Of a stretch of DNA of 64,000 bases, positions 36,889-46,396 are shown piece after piece. A model generated the notes under the pieces. It had not been told where the DNA came from. It worked only from the letters and a program-made list of their open reading frames with translations, and did not search any database. Where the stretch lies: positions 50,859,941 to 50,923,940 of the forward strand of contig CM034297.1 in the NCBI GenBank assembly GCA_019925795.1. The letters run 5' to 3'. Both the position numbers and the translations under genes were made by a program. Each line of letters starts with the position of its first letter. Within the stretch, counting starts at the first letter, position 1. The DNA is from Dendrobium chrysotoxum. Its lineage: Eukaryota; Streptophyta; Magnoliopsida; Asparagales; Orchidaceae.

Positions 36889-37175
36889 TTTTATCTCAAC
36901 CATTCAAGAACCTTCGCTCCTTCGAGGACATCCTGCACCTGCATAATCATAAAAAAAATGATGGTTTTTAGTTGGGTATTAACTCTAGAGACGTGCCTGA
37001 AATTCTATTTCAATAAATTTATGGGGCACATTAGATATTTCACTTAAATCTTTAAATTTGCAGTGAGGTGCTGCAAAAAAATCTCTTATAGATATCTTAC
37101 AAAGTATCGCCATGGATCTTTATGAACATATGTTTTTATATAGATATTTAGATATGGTTGTGGTTGTGTTCATGT

Positions 37176-37198
37176 TTGTGTGTGTGTGTGTGTGTGTC

Positions 37199-37248
<50 letters not shown>
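37176..37248. repeat. (GT)n(GA)n microsatellite
   Basis: A GT run of about 36 bp passes into a GA run of about 34 bp. Confidence 0.95.
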
Positions 37249-37251
<3 letters not shown>

Positions 37252-37404
37252 CATGCACATGCACATGCAAAATTCATCAATCAATACCAGACTTACTAGC
37301 TCCTATAAAATTCATCCAACTACAGTGTTCTTAGCATCAAGAACTTAATCTATCTCTAAATTTGTTTCTACTGAAGTATTATGAAATGCCAAAAATTAAG
37401 AGAT

Positions 37405-38064
37405 TGATCATGTTCGAAATCAATATGATTTGGATGTTTTGGCATTACTTTCTACAACAAAAGAGCTAGAAAAGGTGAGGCAGGAATTGACATTGACTTC
37501 TGAATATAGAGATAAAGCCATTTTCCATTCCAATGATGCAATGATGATTGCTGAGATCAATGTAGAGAAAGTTAACATCCTTTACTCAGAAGTTAACCAG
37601 CTCAGCGCCTTGTTAGATTCCGGGATGGATAGTTTAAACAATGAGAATCAGGGAATTGTTAAGAAGCTGAATTTAGAGATTGATTGCCTGAAATCTAAAC
37701 TTGAGAAGACAAAGCTAACAAATGTAAAGTTGGTTGAGATGGAAGTATTATTAGATGTGCTTAATACTGAGTTGAATGTTGCGAAAAGGAGCGAGTTGGA
37801 TGCCAATAAATTTGTTGATGAACTCAAGCACCAGGTGGAATTGTTGTTAGTTAAGCTACAGAAAGCCAAATTGTCTCAGAAGTCCTCAACAGATTTGTCA
37901 GATTTGTCCTCTAAATAACTCGATGATTGGAAGGCAGCATTGCTAGATTCAGAATCTGAGCTTGCCGCAATTAGAGAGAAGGTAAATACCTTGGACCTTG
38001 AAGTTGTTCAGCAGAAAGAATATCTTAAAAACTCAAAGAAACTTTTAAGGAAAAGTGCACATTG
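37405..38064 (+). pseudogene. Fragment of a WEB-family (chloroplastic-type) coiled-coil gene, one stop
   Basis: The frame starts near 37405 (DHVRNQYDLDVLALLSTTKE) and runs to a TAA at 37916-37918. It then continues in the same frame (LDDWKAALLDSESELAAIRE and on) to TGA near 38064. It follows the central coiled coil of the At3g02930/At5g16730 type of WEB protein (pattern TKELEKVRQELTLTSEYRDK, then AEINVEKVNILYSEVNQLSA), by memory of the family. About 220 codons remain out of an expected 700-800, with no start region and no C-terminal end. It is a truncated, stopped fragment. It is a different subtype from the gene at 18564-28370. I see no poly-A tail or target duplication that would mark it as a processed copy. 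Confidence 0.7.
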
Positions 38065-38096
38065 AAACATCGAAAACATGACTTTTATAATAGTAA

Positions 38097-38126
38097 CAAT
38101 AGTAGTAGTAGTAGTAGTAGTAGTAG

Positions 38127-38164
<38 letters not shown>
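38097..38164. repeat. Compound (AGT)n(TA)n(CA)n microsatellite
   Basis: Three adjoining simple repeats: AGT about 10 times, TA about 12 times and CA about 7 times. Confidence 0.95.
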
Positions 38165-38869
38165 TGAAATGCCGTATGCCTCCACTCTCTCGATCATCAT
38201 TTATTCAACCAATAACGCCTCAGCTGCCAAAGTATCACCATACCCATTCGCCTAATATCAAGAACAGATAAAGCAGTGGGCAAAGCCCAATTGGTGAATC
38301 GGTTTCTTGACAAAAAAAAGTATATAACTTCCACATAAATGCATCAAGAAGCTAGTGAAATGGAAGAATGTAGTTCCCAATTCCAATACACATCAAGCGT
38401 GCTTCCCTGAACACAGAAAGATAGCCTAAGAAAATGAAAACTTAAAATCCAATATTTTAATGTGCCAAACGAAGTCATCTCTACTACTAACCATTATGAA
38501 TCAAATCAACAAAACTAAATTCAACCAACAACACATTTCAACAAGAAAAAGCACATCAATAAAAAATGGAAGCTACAATCAGCTTGCTGTTACCTTATAG
38601 GCATCGAAATGACCCCTCTTGATCATATTCCCCAGCTATGCGAACATGGAGATGGTGAGGAAAGCCCCCAGAATTTGCGTCAGATCCACAGTAGCTTAAT
38701 CTACAAGCAAAGTCGATTGATTTGGCGTTTCTTTCACATCATTAGATCAATAAAATACTCACTTGTTAACCTTTGGTCCGAAGCTAATGAGAAAGTAGAT
38801 CATGAGGACCCAAATGCATGGAGGACCTCACTGGGCTTCTCAGATCATCGATGCCAGTCATCCGGCCCT

Positions 38870-40012
38870 ATCTACTCTTCTGCACAGATAAATATTAAGA
38901 ATGAGTAGAAGAATGGAGAAGAGGAGGAGCCTGACGCCTCATATGTCGCGTGAATAAACGAAGAGCCGAAAGGTAATGCCACGAAGTGTTGAGCAGTAGA
39001 ATGAGAAAAAGAATGAGGGAAGAGGAGGAGCCCAACGCCTCATCTCTCGCACCAAAAAACATAGGGCCGGAAGTAATGCCGTATTAAACAGTAATTAATT
39101 GAGTTAATTGAAAATTCACTAATGAAAGAGGAGGCGAATCACGAATAAGGAGCCGAATTTTTTTTATTATTGGAGTGAGTTAATAGGGGAGAGGTTTAAA
39201 TGAAAAATAAGATTTAATTTGATTGAAAATATAAGAAATTTTATTTTTAAAGGTTAGGATTTAATTTGAGTAATTAAAATGAATGGCCAAAATTTGCTAT
39301 GGGTGGAATCCCAAACCACTTTTATATAGTAGTATATATAGTATAGATATTGATTTAATTGATTAATTTTACTATAATAAAATTTACTAATTTAATTTAT
39401 AAATTTCACTAAAATATAATTTACTAATTTAATTTATTGATTTAATTTATCAATTTTACTAAAATATAATTTACTAATTAAATATATTAGTTTAATTTAT
39501 TAATTTTAATAAAAACATAAGTTACTAAAATAATTTATTAATTTATTTTTTTTAATTTTAATCAAATAGAATTTACTAATTAAATTCATTAATTTTACTA
39601 AAATTTAATTTACTATATAATTAATTAAATAATATAATTGAATTGTAATATAAAACCGTTAAATTGAACTATAATATAAAATCATAAATTAAAATAATTA
39701 CGTGAAAATTAAATTAAATGAAGAAAATCCTTAAGAAAAGCAACGAATTGCCTCCCGCCCATTCATCCGAGCTCAGGATCTGACATGTCCCAGCTGTGCT
39801 CGAACTCAAACTCCTGACTAGCTAGACCCTTTTCCAGATGACTGGCTTCATTTTTAAAATTTTATTTTAGCCAAAATAATTAAAAACCAACATCATTTTA
39901 AAAATTTGTGCTTAAAAAATAAAGAATTTGTTGTTAGACTTGCTATAAGCCGAAAGAGAAGCAACTCGTACATTTGTATTAAATATTCCGATTGTCATGA
40001 TTACACAGAACT
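38870..40012. other. Intergenic sequence
   Basis: Two related GC-richer units (at about 38910-38990 and 38995-39075, both with GAGGAGGAGCC..ACGCCTCAT) form a loose duplication. After that the sequence is very AT-rich, with tandem-like TTTACTAATTTAATTTA repeats at about 39350-39620. No gene seen. Confidence 0.45.
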
Positions 40013-40094
40013 GTCGATATGTCCGAGTGGTTAAGGAGACAGACTTGAAATCTGTTGGGCTACGCCCGCGCAGGTTCGAACCCTGCTGTCGACG
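40013..40094 (+). tRNA. tRNA-Ser (anticodon UGA)
   Basis: The acceptor stem GTCGATA pairs with TGTCGAC (one G-T pair). The D arm is TCC/GGA, the anticodon stem is ACAGA/TCTGT with loop CTTGAAA, giving anticodon TGA. The long variable arm (around GGGCTACGCCC) is typical of serine tRNAs. The T arm is GCAGG-TTCGAAC-CCTGC. All stems pair, box A and box B are intact, and there is no intron. The tRNA carries serine to UCA (and by wobble other UCN) codons. Confidence 0.95.
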
Positions 40095-40105
40095 AATCTT
40101 TCTTA

Positions 40106-40111
40106 TTTTTT
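40106..40111 (+). terminator. Pol III terminator of the tRNA gene
   Basis: A run of six T begins 11 bases after the mature 3' end, the usual stop signal for RNA polymerase III. Confidence 0.8.
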
Positions 40112-40231
40112 ATTATATTTGCATTTATAAATTGTTTGGTCTGATAATTTTTTTTTCTAAATTTATAATGTTAGTAGTTTAAAAATATATTTGACTTATT
40201 TGATTTACCATTTATATGATTTTTTTTAAAG

Positions 40232-40302
40232 ATATGCAGAGTTGACATGGTAGATAAAGGCTTGATGTTGTTGTTGTATATGCAGAGTTGACATGGTAGA
40301 TA
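40232..40302 (+). mobile_element. Micro-insertion of an RTE LINE, 21 bp, with 25-bp target duplication
   Basis: 40232-40256 and 40278-40302 are identical over 25 bp (both contain GCAGAGTTGACATGG). Between them lie 21 bases, AAGGCTTGATG then (TTG)3 and T. These match exactly the last bases of the RTE family 3' end, as seen inverted at 22900-22920. Only the extreme 3' terminus was copied before reverse transcription stopped. Confidence 0.85.
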
Positions 40303-40576
40303 GATATCACTTTCACATAAGTTGTGTATTTAAAATTTTCTCAAAATTTAAATAAATTTAAAATAAATAATATGATAAATTTTCAATTCACTTTAAAAAT
40401 ATTTTATATTTGAAATAGAAATATTCAAATTGTTAATTTTTTATATTTGTTTTATTTTACACCCAAAAAAGTTGCTGGCCAAAAACTCCATAAATTCAAT
40501 GTAACGAATTTGGTTGAATCTCGTTGTCTTTAGATATATGCTGAGATAATATTACATATGATATTAAATATCATAT

Positions 40577-41395
40577 TAATCTTAGAGACAAATGTGAATG
40601 AGTACATACGTGAAAAGATTGGAGTAATCCCAACGACAAATAAGGCTAGAGAGAGTCACTTTAGATGGTTTGGTCACATAAAATATTGACCGTCTGATCA
40701 CCCAGTTAGTAGATGTATTAGATTTCTCTTATGTTAACAAAGATATAGGTAGGTTAGGGGTGTAAACGAGTCGAGTTTTGACACTATCGAGCTCAACTCA
40801 TTATGCAGAAAGCGAGCTCGAATTCGAGTCAAGCTCAAAGGTGAGCTCGAGCTCGTCCCACTGTAAAACTAGCTCGAGCTGGCTCGTGAGCCTCAACGGT
40901 CGTCCGTGTCGTCCCGCCAGCGAAACTTCCTGTGCAATTTCCTGCCCACAAAATTTGATGCCCGTGAAACTCCTATCCACCAAATTCCCACTTGTGATCT
41001 CCTACTTGCAGAAATTCTCGCCCACAATTTCTTGTTGTGATGCTTTATGTTCACAAGCCGCTCGACGAGCTCGCATCGAGCGGTGTGATGTTCGAACTCG
41101 AGCTCGATAAGCTGTCGAGCTCAAAATTCTGTTCGAGCTTGACTCGCGAGCTAGATAAGCTTGACTTGTCGAGCCTGTTAAAGAGTCGAGTCCATGCCAG
41201 CTTGACTCGGTTACACCCCTAAGATAGGTTTAAAAAGATGTGGTTGGAAAATATTAGAAATGATCTTTTTTAATTAAATTTAAATGAGAAGTTAACTCTT
41301 ACTAGGACACAATGAAGAAAAAAAAATTTATGTAGCAGATTCCACGTAGTGGGATAAAATCTTGATGTTGCTATTATTGTTGTTGTATTTATCTC
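40577..41395 (+). mobile_element. RTE LINE 3' fragment, split by a MITE
   Basis: The plus strand matches the C-terminal RT region and 3' end of the LINE at 16029: TACGTGAAAAGATTGG, AGATGGTTTGGTCACATAAA, then after the insert AAAAGATGTGGTTGGAAAA and the box CCACGTAGTGGGATAAAATC with a TTG tail. The frame has stops and indels. A hAT-like MITE sits at 40755-41221. Confidence 0.85.
40747..41229. mobile_element. hAT-like MITE nested in the RTE fragment
   Basis: The element (40755-41221, 467 bp) has terminal inverted repeats TAGGGGTGTAA and TTACACCCCTA. The target duplication is AGGTAGGT (40747-40754) and AGATAGGT (41222-41229), 7 of 8 matching. The interior is rich in GAGCTCGA/TCGAGCTC words in both directions. 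It shares its ends with the MITE in the gypsy gag at 2478-2877. No transposase. Confidence 0.85.
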
Positions 41396-41944
41396 AATGT
41401 AAATTTAAGAGCTATAAAATTTCTGCTGGTCCTTTTACGAAATGGAGAGGCGGCTGACAATAATGTTAGAATTTTTAATAAAATATAATATAAATATACA
41501 CATTTTAAAAATTTCTCAATTTTAAATATAATATAAATAAATATTATATTATAAGTTATTTGATTGGAAGTAAATCAAATGCAATAATTTTTTTTAATAG
41601 TGCATTTTAAATGAAAATAGGGTCTGGCCGGTGGCTGCTATGAAGAAGGTGACAATGTATTCAATAATCATCCAAAATTCGGCGGATTTGGTAATTAATA
41701 CAAAATAACTCTGAATATATTCCAAAAATAAAATGTTTTCTTTGCTCATTAGAATATAAATAAAATTATATCATAATATTTTAATATAAATTATATTAAA
41801 ATAATTTAAAAAATTATTATTTATATAAAATAATATTTAAAAATATTTTAATATTTTTTTTCATTATTTTTTTAAAAATTAGGGCAATCCACGATTAACA
41901 CATTTTTCCTTTCCATAAATGCGGTCCCCAATACCAATTAACGT
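41396..41944. other. AT-rich sequence before the saposin-type gene
   Basis: No gene seen. The stretch at 41900-41945 (CCATAAATGCGGTCC) may contain the promoter of the downstream gene. Confidence 0.35.
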
Positions 41945-42074
41945 AGCAGCTGCAACTTCGCATTGTTGTCCCCTTTTCTTCTCTGTTTTAATCGAAAGAA
42001 GATTAGTCTGAGTAGCAGTGGGCAGATTTGGGCGAAATAAAGGAAAAACCTAATTGTTGGATAGATATTCTCCG
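41945..42074 (+). promoter_or_regulatory. Possible non-coding first exon of the saposin-type gene
   Basis: Unlike its surroundings this stretch is moderately GC-rich and ends at a good donor, CTCCG|GTAATAATTTGC (42074/42075). It resembles a plant leader exon, and the coding exon at 46393 begins right after an acceptor (GAATGGCAG). The intron would then contain the Ty3/gypsy remnant. No transcript evidence. Confidence 0.35.
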
Positions 42075-42289
42075 GTAATAATTTGCTTTTTTTCAGTTTG
42101 ATTTAGATTCATTTGATAGCGAATAGAGACTACTTTCCTCTTGATCCTTACTACATGGATTTCTGTTCTGCTTTTGTGGAGGGTTTTCATTTGCATGATT
42201 ATGTTTTGTATCCCTCCGAATTTAGATTTGTTTCTGCGCTATAATTCGATTTGTGCGTGTATCTTGTTTTTTTTCCTTGCCTGGGCACA

Positions 42290-45214
42290 GCAGATTCTGA
42301 TTGTGTAACTATTCTGGGCACAGCTTTGGGTGATATAGAGTCTAGTTTCCTTAAATATAAATCCTTGTTGAATGATAAATTGAGCAAAGTGGTCAATCCT
42401 AGAAGTACAACAAGATTTCCAAAGGGTTTTAAAGTCTGAGTTTGTGGCATAGTTATCTTTCAAAGAATCTAGGGAGACCACAGTTGGGTGAAGGGTTACC
42501 AATAAGTGAGCTCTTTTGCTTAAGGCATCAACGACTTTTATTCACAACTCCAGCTTTGTGTTTAGGATGAAATGTGTATTCTTGCAGGAAATATGTCCAC
42601 TTAACATGTCTTCGATTTAATTTTTTTGAGACCCTAAATATCATAGTACTTCGTGATTGGGTTTAACACAAATTCCCTTTGAATAAAATAATATCTCCAG
42701 AATTTTAGGGCTTGGACAATCGCATATGACTCTACATCATAAGTTGAATATCGAGATCGGGCATCATTGAGTTTTTCGCTTAAAAAAGCAATGGTTCAAC
42801 CTTCTTGGCTAAGGATAATTTCTATGCCAATATGGGACGTGTTACAGTCTACTTCAAAAATCATGTCAAAATCTAGCAACCTAAGAATAGGTGCTTGATT
42901 CATTTTTGTTTTAATCAGTTGAATTGTCTTTTCAACTTCAGGGTCCTCCTAAAAAATTTCTTTTTTAAGATAATCAGTGATAGGTGATATCAAGGTACTG
43001 AAGTTATTCATAAATCTACGGTAGAAAGAGGTTAATCCATGAAATCCTCTAACTTCATTATGATTTTTCGGAGTCAGCCAACTTTGGATCACTTCTATTT
43101 TAATAGAGTCTACTTTAATACCATATACAGAGATAATGTATTAAAGAAAAGTCAAACTATGAGTCATGAAAGATCACTTTTTTAAGTTGATGCACAAATT
43201 TTGTTCTCTTAAGGTTTGGAGGACTTGTTTCACATGTTCAAGATGGTTGTTGGGATAGTACTATAAATCAGGATGTCATCAAAATAAACCACAACAAATT
43301 TTTCAATGAAGGGATGTAAGATATGATTCATGGTTCGCATAAATGTACTAGGTGTGTTTGACAGGCCAAAGGGCATGACTAACCATTCGTAGAGACATTC
43401 TTTTGTTTTAAAGATTGTTTTCCACCCATCACCGGGTCGTATTCGGATTTGGTGATATCCACTTCGTAAGTCAATCTTAGAGAAAATTTTGGCACCGCTA
43501 AGCATGTCGAGCATTGTTTAAAATTGCGCAATATGAGGCTCGCCTTGAGGCCCGCCTTTGCGCAATTCCACTGAAAAACGCCTTAAGGCTTACACCTTGA
43601 ACCTTTTTATGAGGCTTGCGCCTCAACTTGGTTGAGCCCCGCCTTGAGAAGCGCCTCGCCTCACTGGCGTGAGGCGGTACGCCTCACCCTACTTATATTT
43701 TTTTTGTTAAAACTTACCTAAATCCTAAACTAAAGCCCCAAACAAATCACGCCTTAATGCAACCCCGAGCCACAACAACTTCCTCTCGACTGCCTCGACC
43801 CATGGTTTAAAATTGCGCAATAAGAGGCGAGCCTCAGCGCAATTTTAAACTTTTAAGCCTCAAAGCCTACGCAATGAGAGCTGGTATTGAGGTGTACGTC
43901 TCAAGTTCACTAAGGCACGCCTTGAGGTGCGCCTCGCCTCATGTTTTAGAGGCGTCCGCCTCTTAAGATTAAAAAAAAATCATTTCTCACATAGTTTCTG
44001 TAATACATATCATTGAAAATTTTACAATGCAAATCACTTACGAACTTTAAAAATAAGCAGAACTTCAAAATTACTCTTACAATAAGTGAAGCATTATGTT
44101 TAGGGGTTTGTTTTGAGTATATTTCATGTTGTCTTATTATTGGGATATTTTGATTTCACTTCATATCTTGTGCCTTTTTATGTTTTATATTATTTACTCA
44201 TTATATTTTATATTATTTACTCATTAGTATATAAAAAAATTTATCATTTTATGTTTACGCAATTTTTTGATTTTGAGGCTTACGCCTCAAAACGCCTTGA
44301 GGCTTACGCCTCGCCTCACGAACAAAAAACGCCTAAATACCCGATTACGCAATTTTAAACATTGATGTCGAGCATATCATCAAGTCTTGGGATAGAAAAT
44401 CTACTTGATGGTTATCTTATTTATGGCTCAGCTGTCAACACACATTCTTCAAGTTTCATCTTTTTTGGATGTAAGCGGGGTTGGGACGACATATGGACTC
44501 ATGCTTTTTTTGATTAATCCCTTAGTTAAGAGTTCAGTTACTGGTTTGTGTGGTTCTTCATGTTCAGTAGGACTCATACGATAGTGAGGCAGGTGGGGTA
44601 AGTTTGCTCCGGTTACAAGGTCAATATGGTGTTGGATATCTCTCATTGGAGGCAAGGAATCAGGTAAATCTTCAGGAGTTGTCTGCATATTCATCGATTA
44701 GAGTTTGTATTGCTAGAGAGATTTTTTGGTTTATGTCAGCCTCTTTACCTATCAAGAGATAGATTACTTTAGAGTTTATGAGTTCATTTATATTGAGAAG
44801 TAATTTGGGAGTGGGTGAGTTTGAGGTTATTTCGGTAGTCTTAGTAGGAGGATCAGAAATATTTTTTTGGGAATATAGGGTGAACTCTTTGTTGCATTGG
44901 GTCAGGGTTTAAGTGTTTTTTCTCTATTGTGAATGGTCTTATTATGATCAAATTGCCAAGGTCGACCTAGTAAAATATGACCTACTCAAGTGGCATGATG
45001 TCACATAATACTTGTTCTTTGTAAAAATTTTTGATTGTGAGGTTGATAAGGCATTGCTGGGTGATTAGGACATCTCCTTTAAACCATAATATCTTGTAAG
45101 GGTTGGCAAGGAGTTTTAATTTTATTTTAAGTTTATACATCATGAGTTACGACACAAAATTTTCTGAGCTACCATTATCAATCATGAAGGTACATAATTT
45201 TTCTCATACAGTAA
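42290..45214 (-). pseudogene. Ty3/gypsy pol remnant (protease, RT, RNase H, integrase start)
   Basis: On the minus strand the pol order is kept. Protease lies at about 45185-45090 (CTFMIDNGSSENFVS). The linker and RT start at 44694-44376 (HHIDLVTGANLPHLPHYRMS, then LTKGLIKKSMSPYVVP). RT continues at 43503-43230 (AKIFSKIDLRSGYHQI, and the catalytic VVYFDDILIYS). RNase H lies at about 42830-42560 (SQEGWTIAFLSEKLNDARSR), and the integrase zinc-finger region at 42502-42330 (YATNSDFKTLWKSC). Stops and frameshifts are frequent, and the integrase core and 3' LTR are missing. A MITE splits the RT. The element once copied itself through an RNA stage; it is now dead. It probably sits in the first intron of the saposin-type gene. 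Confidence 0.85.
43504..44375. mobile_element. MITE inside the gypsy RT, with 11-bp target duplication
   Basis: ATGTCGAGCAT occurs perfectly at 43504-43514 and 44365-44375, and deleting one copy plus the insert restores the RT reading. The insert (43515-44364, 850 bp) begins TGTTTAAAATTGCGCAAT and ends in the inverse ATTACGCAATTTTAAACA plus three bases. A complete small inverted-repeat unit is nested at 43804-43849 (GTTTAAAATTGCGC to GCGCAATTTTAAAC). Words such as GAGGCG and GCCTCGCCTC repeat throughout. A duplication of 9-11 bp suggests a Mutator-like origin. No coding capacity. Confidence 0.8.
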
Positions 45215-45946
45215 TCGATAGGGCACAAAGCTCTCAATCAGCTAAGGTGGATTCAAATTTGTCCTCTTAGACACTCATCCATCCTAGGTCTACAAGGTAC
45301 CCTTGGACGACACTACCTATGACTGTCGATAAAAATCCTTCTTTCAGGTTGGGTCGACTACCTCCTCTAACTAAGTAGACCAGGGACCACAATGGCCTGG
45401 GACGACGGAACCATGGGATCTTAATCGGGCTCATCATCACTCCCCCCCCCCCCTCCCCACCATCCGCTTTAAGTGTAAGATGGTGAAATTTTAAATATTA
45501 AATATTAAATTTTCAAATACCAATCAATGCTGCTACCATACGCCAGATATCGCCCCCCCCCACACCATCTGCTTTAAGTGCAAGATGGTGAAATTTTAAA
45601 TATTAAATATTAACATTTCAAATACCAATCAATGCTGCTACTATACGCCAGATATCGCATATCTATGGATATGATGTATTCATTTGACGACTAGCCTTAA
45701 TTGAAAGTTCTCTCTCGTAATTGGGAGGGGTAATTAACTATAGGGGTTTGTGCCTATAGGAAACCAGAACTCAGATCATAAAGTCCTCGCGAAATGAGGG
45801 CGAAATCTCTGGGTAGTGTCTTATCTTCAAACCCAATATACCTTCTGAAAATTTAGCCCAGAACCTAATATGTTAAAACTACCCCAAAGAAGTAGACAAG
45901 GCAAGGGGAGGACAAGGCTTAAATTTTCGGAGCCCACATAGTGAAG
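45215..45946 (-). repeat. Repeat family S/X, copy next to the gypsy remnant
   Basis: The right part (about 45738-45946) matches the outer ends of both large inverted-repeat arms (50168-50357, 60341-60531), in the orientation of the latter. It ends GGAGCCCACA. The left part (45215-45737) matches 50358-50785 inverted and runs without a break into the gypsy protease. So this block may be the 5' part of the gypsy element. A 105-bp tandem duplication lies at 45458-45658, with C runs at each unit start. Confidence 0.7.
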
Positions 45947-46392
45947 ACAAAGAATGAGTTTGGAGACATTTTACTACATGATCTCACAAGATATCTTAAA
46001 GTCTATAAACAATCTTAAAATATCTCTCAAAATTAATGAATAATCTTTTCAAAATATTTACATTAATACAAAATTTTTTCACAGCCCACAAAAGTGGATT
46101 AGTCAAATATTTGTATTTAAAAGAGGAGATATAATCATATCTTCTAAAGATTTTATCTAGAAGAAATTCTAGCTTCACATGGTTATCATTTAACAGAATC
46201 TCATTTGTTGGTATGGCTTATCTTTTAAGAGATATTTTTGGCTATAATTAGCTATGCATGCTTACATTATACTACTGAACTGTTTATTATCCTTGCTGAA
46301 TTAATGACCATGAAGTTCCTTACAAACTGAAACACATGAAGATAGTTTTGCCAATTTGAATAAACTTGTTAGTTTATGTTCTGAATGGCAGG
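45947..46392. other. Probable intron sequence of the saposin-type gene
   Basis: No feature seen between repeat S and the acceptor at 46392. The last bases, TTTATGTTCTGAATGGCAG, look like a splice acceptor. Confidence 0.4.
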
Positions 46393-46396
46393 CGTC

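Larger units (their letters stand above)
36891..38861 (-). pseudogene. Doubtful small spliced gene, minus strand
   Basis: Three exon-like pieces occur in order on the minus strand. An ATG at 38861 opens MTGIDDLRSP. An exon-like piece at 38700-38594 is bounded by TTGCTTGTAG and GTAACA and reads DLTQILGAFLTISMFA, a stop, then LGNMIKRGHFDAYK. A last piece from 36938 follows ATTATGCAG and reads VQDVLEGAKVLEWLR and stop (TAA at 36893-36891). The hydrophobic part suggests a membrane segment. The internal stop and unproven splicing mean it may be dead or not a gene. I do not recognise the protein. The WEB-like fragment at 37405-38064 would lie inside its intron on the other strand. Confidence 0.25.

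Noticed and set aside
37112..37348. 78-codon frame over the (GT)n(GA)n repeat
   Set aside because: It translates a microsatellite (Cys-Val and Arg-Glu runs).
39997..40182. Open frame across the tRNA gene
   Set aside because: It is the translation of a structured tRNA gene.
45421..45660. C runs with short direct repeats as a CRISPR-like array
   Set aside because: Only two 105-bp units exist, without short repeats and unique spacers, and the DNA is plant nuclear.
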